From NCBI GenBank assembly GCA_009667805.1, contig CM019072.1:38495519-38559518 (forward strand): 64,000 bases of DNA, in the 5' to 3' direction. Source of the DNA: Leptobrachium leishanense. Taxonomy: Eukaryota > Chordata > Amphibia > Anura > Megophryidae. Below, piece by piece: positions 46,864 to 59,079 of this stretch. The notes below the pieces were generated by a model, which was given only the letters and a program-made list of their open reading frames with translations, was not told where the DNA came from and searched no databases. The position numbers were made by a program, and so were the translations under genes. Each line of letters begins with the position of its first letter. Position 1 is the first letter of the stretch.

Positions 46864-48539
46864 GGCCCCTATTACATTCTTCGTGCAATTTAGTTCGCGC
46901 AGCGCAAATTTTTTTGCGCGCATCATCCAGCGTTATCGCGCGAAAATTAACGTGGTATTCCAATCCGAACGCATTTTCTCATCCGTCAAAAAATAACGTT
47001 CGTAAAAATGACGCGCAAAACAAAGTGTAATACACGCGCAGTAACGTAGCGCACATAAATCAGTGTGCGGACTGTTTTTTCGCAGGATTCAGCCAATCAG
47101 AATTAAGAACCTTACAGGGTAATTCAAAGAGATCCGAATTGCTTGAGAAAGGTGACCGAACGCTGAAAATCAGCGTTCGGTTACCTTTCTTGGCCATTCG
47201 GCTATCCAGAGAGCAGGCAATTCGCCAAATCCTGGCGAATTGCCTGCACATACGGTGCCTGTTCGGTGCCTGTTCGAGGGCAGTGAATCCCCATGAAAAA
47301 GTACTGCTTTGGCTATTCAGAGAGCACAAATCAGCAGTGAAAGGTTCCCGAAATGCCCTGCCATTCGGTGGTTTCATGCGGCAGATTTATTCAGGCGAAT
47401 CCCATAGGCTTCAATGTTAAAAATATTCCCATTTTATTTCAATAATAAACCGTTCATTATAAAATTCTGCAGTAAAGAGTCTCTTTATTTATAGATTTTT
47501 TAGGATATTTTAAGCATTTTCCTGGATTTTCTTTTTTTCTCTTAAAAGTCAGATTTTTTTTAGATTTTTTTTTTTAAGTTTACTTATTTTTTCTGTAACA
47601 GCCCTTTTTATTATCATTCCCTGGACCTCATATGCAAATTTCAGACATTTTCGCTAAGTAGTTTATTTGCAAACAGCGTTTCACTTTTCAAACATTCAAG
47701 CGAACTCTTTGTCTAATTTATTCACTTCACTTGTCTGCAGTGTCGGCTTTTTCCAGCGGCTGCACTGCGTGTGATCGGCTCCTGCTCGGGTTTTTCCGTG
47801 GTTTTTGGTGGGTTAATCCAGATGTTTTTGCAGGTTTTCGGCGTGCATTCGCCGGGTCTTGCGGTTCGTTTTCGTCAGGTTTGCGGCAGCCTTTCCCTGC
47901 AATTCGGGGACCCTGTGGTGTTTGCTGAATACACCGCAGGGTCACCGAAATGGGATCGGCAAAACGAACCGAATTGAAGAGAACGAAAAGTCACCGAACG
48001 TGCGGTGACTTTTCGATTCTCTTTGAATTACCCTGATAATTGACATCAATTTACCTTAATTGACTCATTTAAGTTTTCGCGCCTGTCAAAGTAAATCTGA
48101 GTATACATGCTGCAGCAATATAAAAAATATGCACCAATTCACAATTTAATTGTTTGGGTATGTGTAGAATGTGTAACTATACTGTGCTGTATTTTTCTTT
48201 TCGTGCTGGTGTTTTTAGTTTCGCAAGAACGTTCCGATTTGCAGGTACCACCAGCTTTTCAAAGACGGTAAAATTATGCGCGCAAACGTCGTTCGTAAAA
48301 AGTTGCGCCAAGATTGTAATACCATCCGCGTACCAGTGCACGAACGAATTTTCGCTCACAATGTTAAGTATAGGACACGCACAGTTCATCACGCTCGCGC
48401 AGGTCCTTCCGCATTAAACGATAACGCGCATCGTTTGCGCGAACGTTGAAATACGACGTTCAGCGCAAAGGGTTTTGCCCCTTGCGCAAATGCGCATTTG
48501 CGCACGCAAAACACGCTGCGCGAAGAATGTAATAGGGCC
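46864..48539. mobile_element. Middle Harbinger-like MITE of the nest
   Basis: Ends GGCCCCTATTACATTCTTCG and CGAAGAATGTAATAGGGCC are flanked by TAA (46861-46863 and 48540-48542). Many GCGCAAA/TTTGCGC inverted blocks follow the ends. Confidence 0.85.
47115..48035. mobile_element. Inner Tc1/mariner-like MITE of the nest
   Basis: Ends CAGGGTAATTCAAAGAGATC and GATTCTCTTTGAATTACCCTG (21 bases, differing by a few positions) belong to the same family as the outer element. The left flank is TA; the right is ATA. Confidence 0.8.
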
Positions 48540-48805
48540 TAAACCTTTCGAATGAAACCACCAAAAATCAAGACATTTCACTGACATTTCGTTGTTGTTC
48601 GGTGTTCTCTGAATAGATTAACCATTGATTCTTTATGGGGAGTTCCACTACTGCCAAACAGCACCGTATTTCACTGGTAATTCACCAATATTTGGCGAAC
48701 TGCCTGCTTTTTGAATATCCGAATGGCCACGAAATTGCACCATACGGGGAAATTCACTGTTCGTTGCAATTCGTTGGCCAGTTCTGCTCTCTTTGAATAA
48801 CCCTG

Positions 48806-51800
48806 TATATATCAAGCTTCCTGTGAATTAATAAATAAATAAAATGCATCGCGAAACAGATTACCGGTACTCATGAAACGGGGAATAATACAGAATAGGA
48901 GTCAAGGTTTTTTCACTGCTCTTTGGATATTTATATATATATATATTCCATACAAACATGTGTATAATAACACATTCACAGTATTATGTTGAGTATTGAA
49001 ATTGAAACATTATACATGGTTAAATAATGTATTACTTTGCTGCGTTTTATGCAGTTTCATATTTGATCACATTAGTAATTTATACAATCTAGTTAAAAAA
49101 AATATTAAACATGTCTACTAGCAAATAAAACTGAATGTATTATAAAAGAAAGATTAATTAAAAAAAAGAAACATATCGATGACGAATGGTAATTACATCA
49201 TTATTTATCTATGCTAAAAACCTAACTGGTGAAAATTAATATTGAAAAATAACTGTTACTGCAAATGTAAACCCTAAATTACTATGTTACAATGTTTCAT
49301 GTCAGTTCACCATGAATACATGTTCCAAAACTAGGAAATGGTAAACCACGATGTTTTGTTAATTCATTTGAAGAAAGGAATATTGATAATTAACACAATA
49401 ATCTTCTAGTAAATATTATTTTTTTTTTAAATTTTTTGTGACTCAATAATAATGGCAATTATTTAATTAAACAAGATTTGAAGACATAAGTCAATGAATT
49501 TTGACATATTAACAAAACCCACAGGAAAGTAATGGAGAAGAAACCATATCACTCTTGAGGCCTTCTGCAGGTATAAATTGTACATATAATTTCAGCACAT
49601 TATTACAAAATATAGTTATGCGATATATCCCAAGGGGTTGCATCTATAGCCGTACAATTTCCAAATACTATTGTATCATTTTTTTTTACTATAATGGGCA
49701 GGAATGCTATCAAAACTACTACATTGATTTTAATAATTTAGAAGGATTAAGGCACACGTATTTGTACATAGTAATCGTTTTAAGTTACATTAAAACCCCG
49801 TCACTACCAAGTGATTTTTCCATAAAATCACTGCCAGGAACCATTTGGTTTTTAATAAAATCACTTTTCATTAATTATGCAGTAAAATAATGATTGTGAC
49901 TATTCTCAATCTATTTTTTACCGTAGTAGCCCTTTTTGACACGCAGACGGTGCCATTTGCTAGCCAAAAAGTGTTACCGCTGCTGGGACTTCATGTTGAA
50001 TCAACTGAGGATCCGTGTTTTAGGCACAGAGTCCCAGCTGTTCAAACTGTTTTAACACAGCGGCTGTCATGCCCAAGGTGCTAAAACCTATTGGGAACAT
50101 TATGGAGTATAATCGATATTGCGAGACCAGCAGGTACTTTTGAAGATTGAGTAAACTCGAAGGTGGTGAAAGGGCCATTGACTACTTTAGCTTATTTAAG
50201 TCATCATGGTGATTAGACTCTTTGTTTTGAGTGTTCTCTCTGGTTTACACCCACCTATCAATTATCGGCCGTTATTTAAATTTCCCATTATGTGCACCAA
50301 ATCAGGCTCAGGCCACATGAGTGTTTAGGAGTCCACAAGTTGAACAACTGTTTAATTCACAGCTTTTAAACCTGGCAGGATACTAGCATGTATGAGCCAG
50401 TGTAGTGTATGCTTCTCAATAAAGGCAATGCTTCTCTATGAGAAGTATTTAATTGACTGCGCATGCGTAGTTTGATAAGCATTTCAAAAGGCAACAAGCC
50501 TCTGGCTTCTTTCTGTGAAAGAAGGAATAAAAAAATATAGTTTCCCATTGACTCCCACTGAACTTTATGTATGTAATTTCAGGATGTCAAATTAATACTT
50601 TTCCTCATTTACACCCATTATTTACTTCCTTCTTATTCCTATTCAAAATAAAAGTCTGTGGTCCTTATCCTCCTAAGGTAAATGCACTTTCTCTTTCAAT
50701 CCTGTCCTCACCATGGGCCTTATCACCCGGTGTGAGCTAACCCTAGCGTTGGCATGATTTTGCATTATCGGCTGGTAAAATTAGTCTAGCGCCTGACCAA
50801 CAGATCGTTTGCCTTTCACTAGAAATGGAAAAAATCACTTAGCGCGTCGCAATTAGCAGTTGGTAGCACGAGCTTACTGTACTTTCCATGTCCTATACTT
50901 AACATGGGGAGTGCTAGAGATCTCTAAAGCTATTGTAACTAACAGATCACTTGTGCCAGTGCTAATTTCTAAATGGACGCAAAATTTTACCTACTGCTCA
51001 ACGGTGGTGGTAACTCCAAAAAAACACAAAAAACAGGTCTTCACCCAAAATTAACAGGCAATTGAAAGGAATGCAGCACAGGTGTTTTCTTGGCCCCATA
51101 CACCATAGCAATGGATGTGGTCAGCAATGTCGCTGCTGTTGCAGTAGGCTCTATTATGAGATAGATGTATCCTTTATCCACATATATCCTAATTCTAATA
51201 TATTGGCTAATGTGAAACATTTTATGCTAGGGGATATTCATAGTATGTAAGCGGTTGAGTATTAGGGTTAGGACCATGTTTAAAAGGACACATGGATAAG
51301 TCTTGCCATGAAACATGTATTATTTATATGTTGCAGCAGGGAAATTATTGTCGCTTACCTGGCCTTCCTTTAGGGTCTATTAAATGTAGTGTAATGATTC
51401 AACATGTTGTTGGGTGGCATTTATCATGCAATGTCCATCAGCCTTAATTAATATATATACAGTATGTGCATATAAACATGGACACCTTGCAGGATTTTAA
51501 TAATGCAGGGGTGTGAGGGCTCTTCGCTGGATGTGTTCATACTTACACAAGCTTGTGAGGGCAGAGGATAGGGATGGGCCGGCACTCTCCACTGGAAAAA
51601 AACGTTCTATCCTGTACACAACCGCATTAGTGCTGGTTCTCAGTGTTTCCCTAGCGTGCGCTAAACGACCCTGTACACGGAATAGTGCGGACAAGGTGAT
51701 CTGTTGGTGGTTGGTGGGTCGTCAGGTGCTACCTTTTATTGACTCACACTAGATTTTTCCGTTTAGCGATGGCGTTTTAGCTCACACCCGAGGCCTGCAG

Positions 51801-52374
51801 TTCCTCAGCAGCTGCTGAATTGCTACATTGCAGCAGTTCAGTTTGCTGCAGCAGTCTCACTGAATCTTTGGCTGTGAATATTGAAGCAAAATGGCAGAGG
51901 AATGCTTAATGAAAGGTGCTGTTTCTACAAAATATCCACTGTTGTACTAGGAGAAACTGAGAGCCATTTCATCTATGATATGGCTATGAATGAAATAGAG
52001 ATGTCGTTATCTGAAAAACATATAGAAAGCGATTTATTCATAGGTTTGCAACAATTAGATCACCAGTTATTTGCTCTGTGGAGGCAGCCATCTTTCCCAC
52101 GTCACACTCAGCTACCTCTGCAGCACCTCTCTACTTAGCTGGAAGCGATAAGTTAACAGTGCTGAGCGCTGAACTGCAGCACAGTGTTCAGTGCCAAGTT
52201 GCTAACTTAGCACTTGCAGTGGCTGAGGAACTGAACTCAGGTAATAAGGCCCCACGATGACTATTGTAATACAGCAATACATTTTAATGAACTGTTTGTT
52301 ACGCTGAGGTTGGGAGTTCCATCCTCATTCCAGATCCTGTGCGGAATTAAAGGGTGGTAGGATTAAAGTCTAAA
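48806..52374. other. AT-rich intergenic DNA
   Basis: No gene is supported. A (TA)n tract lies at 48930-48946. Short frames at 49555-50084 and 51513-52138 have no recognisable domain. Low-copy fragments with GGTGTGAGCTAACC near 50730 may be worn MITEs. Confidence 0.6.
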
Positions 52375-52380
52375 TTTATT
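52375..52380 (-). terminator. agrp: Candidate agrp poly(A) signal
   Basis: AATAAA on the minus strand is the first exact signal below the agrp stop codon, about 507 bp away. AGRP 3' regions in mammals are short, so an unusual nearer signal may be used instead. Confidence 0.3.
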
Positions 52381-52887
52381 TCTGACCAGAGCAATATCAA
52401 TCCTGTATGAAAAAAAATTAATTTAGTAAGTGGACTTTCGTGGGATAACTGCTGGGTTTCTTTTTTTAGGTTTTTCAATAAAAAAAAGTGTTTACACAGT
52501 CTAGAGTGTGAAAGGATTAAAGGAAACTTTCATCTCTTATTATAAAACAAAGAACATGGATGTATCGGGTGATACTGTATTGCTAGAATTAGTGCCTGGG
52601 TTCCCGGTTTGCATAACATAGGGAAAATTTCAATAAGGATATTAACATGTGAGTTCAATATTGACTCGGTCCTGAGAAATTATCTAAACACAATAAAAAA
52701 AAACATACATGCACGCACTATAAAACACAGATATAAAGATATTCTTATAATTTCCTAACTATAGATTCATGAACACTTTTGAAAATAAACCATTGTAGAG
52801 AATATAGTCAATATACAGATGGATAAAATTGCAGAGAAAGCGAGTGCTAGCTCTACGGCACACACTGAGCAGGCATGACAAGGTACT

Positions 52888-53070
52888 CTACTTCTTGCCT
52901 TGGTGGCAATTAGTACTGGTCTTCTTGCAGTAGCAATATGTATTAAAGAAACGGCAATAACAGGTGGCACAGGGGCTGCAGCATGGCAGATGTCCTACAC
53001 AATTCTCCAAAAGCTGGACACACCTTCTGGGTGACCTTTCTTCTCGAGAAGTTGCCTCAAGTGACAGAGC
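52888..53070 (-). CDS. agrp: agrp coding exon 3 (cysteine-knot domain)
   Basis: Sixty codons plus stop. The acceptor is TTTCTCTCCTACAG directly before GCTCTGTCA, phase 0. All ten cysteines lie in this exon (residues 105, 112, 118, 119, 122, 125, 127, 134, 136, 143). Between the second and third cysteines there are five residues where human has six. The tail after the last cysteine is HQGKK. Confidence 0.97.
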   Translation of the reverse strand, partial: ALSLEATSREERSPRRCVQLLENCVGHLPCCSPCATCYCRFFNTYCYCKKTSTNCHQGKK

Positions 53071-56000
53071 CTGTAGGAGAGAAATGAAAACAGGCATTTG
53101 AACATTAATACAGGATACTCCATTCTTTGAACTAAGATGGTGAAATACAACCTTAAGGCTAGGGTCAGACTAACGCATTTTTCGCGTTGTCCGTGAAAAA
53201 GTGCGTTCGAACGAATGGACGCATTTTTTCACGGAATACGCAATAGCGGTCATACCATGCGCATTTTCGTCCGTGATTTTGTACGGATCATCAATAAAAC
53301 CCTTTTTGTGTCTGGACGTTATGTTGGCCGGACATTAGCAGCGTCTGACGTCTCCTAATCACACGCCACTAGCGGACGCAGCGCACTCTGTACGTCAGTA
53401 CTAGCGGTTTCACGTTCTCGAAAAAATGCGTTCGTTTGCCACTTGCGTTGCGCAGCCGCACTTTTGTGCGGCCGTTCTTCGTATGCTGCCTGGCATTGGA
53501 CGTCATTTGCTGCTAGCACGGCCGTGATTTAGTGCTGCTGAACGCACGTTGATACTGCGTTAGTCTGACCCTGGCCTAACTAGGAAGTGGAATTTCTGCA
53601 TGTTCCTAATTTATATTTGTAGTGCAGCTATATCACGGCATGGCCCTCCTGTAATAAATATGTCATGTTTTCGATACAAAGCCGTTCACTGCAATGCTAT
53701 TAAAAATAAAATTATTATATGAAATATGGAATGAATAGCTAACATTTAAATGTAAGGTACAGGTAATTTAATCACTTGCGGCTACAGAACTGTAATACGT
53801 TCGAATAGGGTGAGCCGGTACAAGCAGGTGTCACATGAGGACTCTTCCATCAGCATCAGAGGTCAAGCATTGATCCAAAAATAGTGAGTAAACAATCACG
53901 TTTGAGCCTGTTAACGGGAGGGCTGCACCAATGGTGAGTGCAACCTTGACTGTGTATAAATCCCTTAAATGGTAACATTACGCTAGGAAGGCACTGTCCT
54001 TCCTCTGCTTTTGTCTTTACGAGTGATACTTGGAAAAAGAAAGGCTGTGTCACCCTAGATTGGGCCCGAGGCGTAGTAACCCAGGGCCAAGACAGTGTGG
54101 CTGTGACGTTCTGGGCCCCTGGTGCCCCCTCTGGTATATGTGATCATTGCCATTTAGGTTCTGGACTTTCATTTTCCTTTTGGATTTCTCGCCTTGGAGC
54201 CTCACCTGAACTCTCTTGTTCTAATCGAACTATGTTTAAAAGGAGGCATCACCCTAGAAAGGGTGCTGCCTCATTCTGATCTCTTTCTGATCTGATACCT
54301 CATTTCATTTCAGTCCTGGTTAGGTGCAGTTTTGTTTTCTGGATCTCCTGTCTGCATTTATGGTATTTCTGTAACACTTCCTTTCAGGTTCATTCTTTGC
54401 TACCCCTGCTTAGTTCTGTTTATTTCACTGTCTGGTCTTTGTTATCTAGGTTCTTGGATATATACACATTTTGTGTTCATCTGGTTTAGTATATCATTGC
54501 TCTTTAGTTCAGGTCTGTCTGCATCTTTGCTTTTTGAATGTGCCCTGCTTATAGCCCTGTATTGGTTTTTGCATCACAGTATTTTGGTTTAGTCCTGTAT
54601 TTGTTGAAAGTTCTCAGGTCTTATTTTCATGTGTATATTTTGTGCTTTTTGTTCTGAATCCCTGATGTTTATTTAGTCTGGCTTTAAATAAATATATCTT
54701 GTTTGCTGTTTCATGTCTGTATTCATGTGTGATCACTGTATATTAAGCTCACACCTTTCTGCACCCATGCCAGGCCAGGTCCACCGAAACCGTGGCTCTG
54801 GAGTATGTGAGTGCTCCTCATATTTTTTCATTTTGGAACTTGGGTCAAATATGAGTTACAACCTGCACCATTGTCGTTTTTATTCTGTTTTCTGTGCTAT
54901 TTGGAGATTTATACGATCAACCAGCAAAACATCCCTGTCTCGATTGAGGAAATATAAGTATTTCATTATTATTATTATTATTATTCTTTATTTATAACGT
55001 GCCAGCATATTACGCAGCGCTGTACAATGGGCACAGTATAGACAGGGTTACAATACATTGAATGACATTTTGACAAACCAGTACAGGAGGAAACGAAGGC
55101 CCCATTCCCATAGGAACTCACAATCGAAGGGTTGGGGGGTGGAAATAGGAGTGATGGACTGGTGAGAGTGTGGGTTGGTTGTGTCAGTGAGTCGGGTGGT
55201 AGGCTTCCATAAACAGGAATGTCTTAAGGGAGCATTTGAAGGAAGGGAAACTAGGGGAAAGTCTGACAGTACGAGGTAGAGCGTTTCAGAGGATGGGGGC
55301 TGCACGTGAGAAATCCTGCAGTCTATCATAAGAAGAGGTGATGCGGAGAGAAGCTAGGGGCAAGTCACTGTTTGATCTTTGAGCGGGCTGGGGTGTATTT
55401 GATGATTAATAAGGACAGGTAGTGGGGAGTTAGTGTATCTTGTACTGAATTGTATCACTGAGCACACTGCACATCATTACTTATTATTTGGATTGGAACT
55501 CTGTAATTTGATCACAGTTGATATATTGAAGAATGTTTTGAACTCACAGTTACGCTATATGGAATGCTTTTAATATCATGTATATATAAAATTATGGTTA
55601 CCGGCGGGTACAGCAAGCTATAATCCTCCATCTGCTCTTCTTCTGCTGCTCCTGCATCCAATCTCATTATTTCAGATCTTGTCAAATCACCTGAAATGTA
55701 TAAATTTGTACTTTTCTGCTTAAAAATCCTGGATGTATCAATTTTATTTTAATACTGGCAATTCCAAATAAACCATATGGAATTATAAGTATAGTATTCA
55801 CTCATCCCTATATCTGGAATTATTTACAATAATGTTTTAATAAAATGTTTGCAGAAGATCAGTTATTTAAATTTGCTTCTTCAACTAATGGTATGCGTTA
55901 TGAAATAATTTACAAAGCCTTGTTAGAATAGATCATTGAAATATTCTGGTACCTGTCTCTGGCAGCCCTGGGTCTTTCATGTTCCGCAGCAAACCTGGGT

Positions 56001-56127
56001 AGTAATACCTTCCATTTCTTGAATTCGAGCTTAGTGCGTGGAACCTCCCATTGGTGGATTCTGATGTAACAATTGCTTGTAACGCCTGCACAATGGCCAT
56101 GCAGAGCAGCACTGTATTAAACATCAT
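52888..56127 (-). CDS. agrp: Agouti-related neuropeptide precursor, three coding exons
   Basis: AGRP is a secreted antagonist/inverse agonist of melanocortin receptors MC3R and MC4R that promotes feeding. The coding exons are 56127-55953, 55690-55602 and 53070-52888, with introns of 262 and 2531 bp, all GT-AG, and matching phases 1 and 0. The product is 148 residues (human 132). Residues 1-20 or so form a signal peptide (MMFNTVLLCMAIVQA). A variable acidic middle follows. REER at 97-100 is a likely prohormone-convertase site, comparable to REPR in human. Residues 105-143 hold ten cysteines in agouti order, with the receptor-binding RFF at 128-130. CATCYCRFFN is typical of AGRP; ASIP has different residues around RFF. 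Gene order with atp6v0d1 agrees. Confidence 0.97.
53157..53576. mobile_element. Harbinger-like MITE, copy 4, in agrp intron 3
   Basis: Ends GGCTAGGGTCAGACTAACGC and GTCTGACCCTGGCC are flanked by TAA on both sides. It lies 87 bp upstream of the last exon's acceptor, close to the branch-point zone but not in it. Confidence 0.9.
54960..55380. repeat. Dispersed (ATT)n / GCGCTGTACAAT repeat in agrp intron 3
   Basis: Ten or so ATT units, then TTTATAACGTGCC, GCAGCGCTGTACAAT and CACAGTATAGACAGGG, matching the copy at 38690. The rest of this intron (53577-54959, 55381-55601) holds nothing recognised. Confidence 0.75.
55602..55690 (-). CDS. agrp: agrp coding exon 2
   Basis: Eighty-nine bases, preceded by ATACATTTCAG and followed by GTAACC. 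With the single G from exon 1 it gives Gly, then DLTRSEIMRLDAGAAEEEQ and MEDYSLLYPP. The acidic EEEQMED stretch suits the variable middle of AGRP. It is too short to show as an independent gene and is identified by splice sites and phase. Confidence 0.92.
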
Positions 56128-56138
56128 TCTTTGGATAT
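55953..56138 (-). CDS. agrp: agrp exon with start codon and signal peptide
   Basis: The acceptor TGTGTTTTTGCAG precedes 11 untranslated bases (ATATCCAAAGA) and then ATGATG. The first of the two ATGs (56127) is taken as start. Fifty-eight codons plus one base end at the donor ACAG|GTACC. The N-terminus has a hydrophobic core VLLCMAIVQA; a cut after A15 or A18 is plausible. Confidence 0.93.
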
Positions 56139-56280
56139 CTGCAAAAACACATCTTTGCTATTTTAATTTTTAAAAATGCTGTTCACATTTAAATAGTTTA
56201 AACATCAACAAATATGCATGGGTCAGCGACCTGTTGCCCACAAGCCACACGCAGATGGAAAGTCATTCTACAGACACAGG

Positions 56281-57023
56281 GCACCATTATATTCTTCACG
56301 CTAACGTTAGCGTTCACCTGAGCGAGCGTTAACGTTAGTCGAGGTGACCCTAGCGCGGGCCACCCATATTACAATCCAACCGCTAATGGGTTAAAAAACA
56401 CATTAGCGATTGGTATCTTGCGCTTTTCAGCATGAGGTTACTGTACTTTGCGCTCCCCATGTTAAGCATAGGGAGCTCAAAGTATTATTTAGCATTAGTA
56501 TTAAAATAAACTAACTCTAATTACCGTCCGGCTGTGGTTACATGAAAGATAACCACAGCCTGGACCTGGTGCTAACGGATTCCGCTACTGCAGAATCCAT
56601 CAGCACCAGCCAGAGAACCCCCCAATTTAATCAGATACTTCCCTTCCATCCCGCTGCGAGGACTGCGGCTCCAACCGCCTCCGCTGTCCACCGGGAACAG
56701 GGAGAGACTGGGGGAAAAAGTCTCCCAGTCTTCCTCTGCAGATCACTACGTCGACCTGCCGGATCTCTCGAGGCGAGATCTGGCAGGTCATGTGACCGTC
56801 AGCGTCTGCCTCAATGGAGTCCTATGGACTCCATCGAGTGGATGCTCGTGGCGGCGCATAGCGCCGCCACGCACATCCCGGTGCTTAGCGTCTGATTATG
56901 ATGCAGGCTGCTTTTTTAGCGCCTGCATCGTAATATCACGCTAAAACAGGGACGCAAAGGAGATATTTGCAGGCGCAGGTTTTTCTCCTTTACGTTCCCG
57001 TTTTAGCGCAATGACTGTAATGG
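56281..57023. mobile_element. MITE in agrp intron 1
   Basis: Imperfect inverted ends: CACCATTATATTCTTCACGC on the left, GCGCAATGACTGTAATGGTC on the right. These resemble the ends of the Harbinger-like element at 46864. Blocks AACGTTAGCG and CGCTAAAA are inverted inside. Confidence 0.5.
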
Positions 57024-58020
57024 TCAGGGGCGGACTGACCCATCGGGCACTGCCTCAGAGTCCGCAGGTCGGTAGGGGCCCGGTTTGGAGCGACACAGTG
57101 GGCCCCCGCCAGTTTACCTCTGATGACCATTGAACTTAACAGGCAGCCAGCGGCGCACTCTGAAAAACCCACAGAAACAGCTGCAATAACCCCGCCGAAA
57201 ACGCCGGAAAAAAACAACTAGCCACCGATCACAGCGCAGAGCAGCCACCGAAAAAACCCGACACGAAGACGAACGAGTTGAAAAAAGAAAAAGGTACGCT
57301 TGAAAGTTTGAAATTTGAAACGCTGTTTGCAAAAAAACTACTGAACAAAAATGTCTGAAATTTACATATAAGATCCTATGAATGATAATAAAAAGGTCTG
57401 TTACAGAAAAAAAAAAACAATTTAAAAAAAACGGAAAAAAAAGTTTGCAAAAAAAATTCCAAAAAATGCCTAAAAGATAATAAATAATAATAATAATTTA
57501 TAGATTTAAGTGCCAACACATTCCGCAGTGCTGTAGAAGATGTAATGGGTAAAGACAGGACAATTCTACAATATATACAGGAAACAGGTCAGTATTCCTG
57601 CCAGCAGATACTTGAGGATATGAGGACCCTATTCCCGTGGGAATTTACAACCTAGAAAAAATAAAGAGACTTTTTACTGCAGAATAAAATAATAACCAGT
57701 TTATTAGATATTGAATTAAAACTGGAATATTTTTAACATTGAAGCCTATGGGATTCTCTTGAATAAACCTGTCGAATGAAACCACCGAACAGCAGGGAAT
57801 TTCGGCAACTTTTCACAGCTGTTCGGTGTCTCTGAATAGACAAACCACTGCTTCTCTATGGGGGATTTCACTGCCCTCAAACAGGCACCGTATTTGCAGG
57901 CAATTCGCCAACATTTGGCGAACTGCCTGCTCTCTGAATAGACGAATGACCGCTAAATTTCAGTGTCCGGTTACATTTCGGGACCAGATCAGCTCTCTTT
58001 GAATAACCCTGATAGAGATT
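57024..58020. repeat. Worn element fragments in agrp intron 1
   Basis: A left end CAGGGGCGGACTGACCC (57025) matches the family at 35625. A diverged GCGCTGT-type repeat lies at 57484-57655. A Tc1/mariner-like MITE right end (CTCTCTTTGAATAACCCTG) lies at 57992-58012, with interior resembling 47400-47470 and 48550-48800. Confidence 0.5.
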
Positions 58021-58561
58021 TAGTAGCACTTCTGTCCAGCAGATGGCAGAATTTGCCTGTCAAAAAGTGCACACAGTTTGAAAATGTGCTTTTGCGACTT
58101 TCAAGCACATTTGCACTTTATAACTACTACTGTAAACTTATTTCCCATAAATCCACAGGATCCTGAGAGTGGTTTTATGGAACGCAACTTGATAATGAAA
58201 GGGTTAAAAGTGTGAAGTTACCATGGTGACTGATACACTTTTAGACATTTCTTCCTTACATTCCTTAAATTATTTTCCTCTGATTCCTTTGCAGGGTAGA
58301 AATTTGGGTTATTACAATGATCTTTGGGCGCAATGTAGAACTTTTCTCTGTATGTAACATGAGCACACTGTATATGAAATCCTGGTACACAGCCAGAAGC
58401 AGACAAAAATAAAAATCTGCTGACTCAGGGCAGGGGTGTGTATGTCAAAACAAATAACACCTCCTTCTGATCCCAGAGGTAGAAAAGGCACAACTTTAGA
58501 AAAATAGAGAGTTTTTCCAGCTGCACCGTGATTCTCTTTAAAAATGATGAAATGCTTACAA

Positions 58562-58624
58562 AACAATATATATATTATATATATATATATAATATATATA
58601 TATATATAATATATATATATATAA
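58562..58624. repeat. (AT)n tract
   Basis: Uninterrupted TA/AT dinucleotides with regular TATAATAT breaks, fully self-complementary. Confidence 0.95.
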
Positions 58625-59079
58625 TTGTGACAGTGTGATTAGGGGCAGGGTGGTGGAACATAGATTTTTTAGTAGGTGTATGGAGAATGCCATTTTCCTC
58701 CTATAGGGTTAATCCTAATCTAATGCCTGATTAAATCTGCCCTGCCCATATAGGAGAGGTGGTCCCCCCTCTGAGAGAGCAGTCTGTGTGCTGGCTACAG
58801 CAGGGAGGGAAGAAAAACCCTGAGGTCAAAAGGGAAGTACTTTTCATTTTTGTTCCATTTATTGGCAAGCGGCCTAGCTGCCCAATATTCGGTCAGGATA
58901 TCCTGCATGTTTAGTTAGACTCCACATGAAGGAGTAGACGTTTGTTTTTTATTTTGTTTATTTGATGTTTTTGCTGTATCCTGCTAATTTTATGACTGCA
59001 CAGTAAAAGAAATATGAAGTACTGATCCCTGCATCTAGTGCCTATATCACAATATATATACTCATTTAAGTTGTGGTGG

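Larger units (their letters stand above)
46722..48805. mobile_element. Outer Tc1/mariner-like MITE of a three-level nest
   Basis: Ends CAGGGCTATTCAGAAAGAGC and GCTCTCTTTGAATAACCCTG are inverted copies flanked by TA. A relative ends at 58012 (CTCTCTTTGAATAACCCTG). Confidence 0.8.

Noticed and set aside
52888..53070. Assignment of the cysteine-rich exon to ASIP or AGRP2
   Set aside because: CATCYCRFFN and the neighbouring atp6v0d1 favour AGRP; ASIP differs around RFF and has other neighbours.
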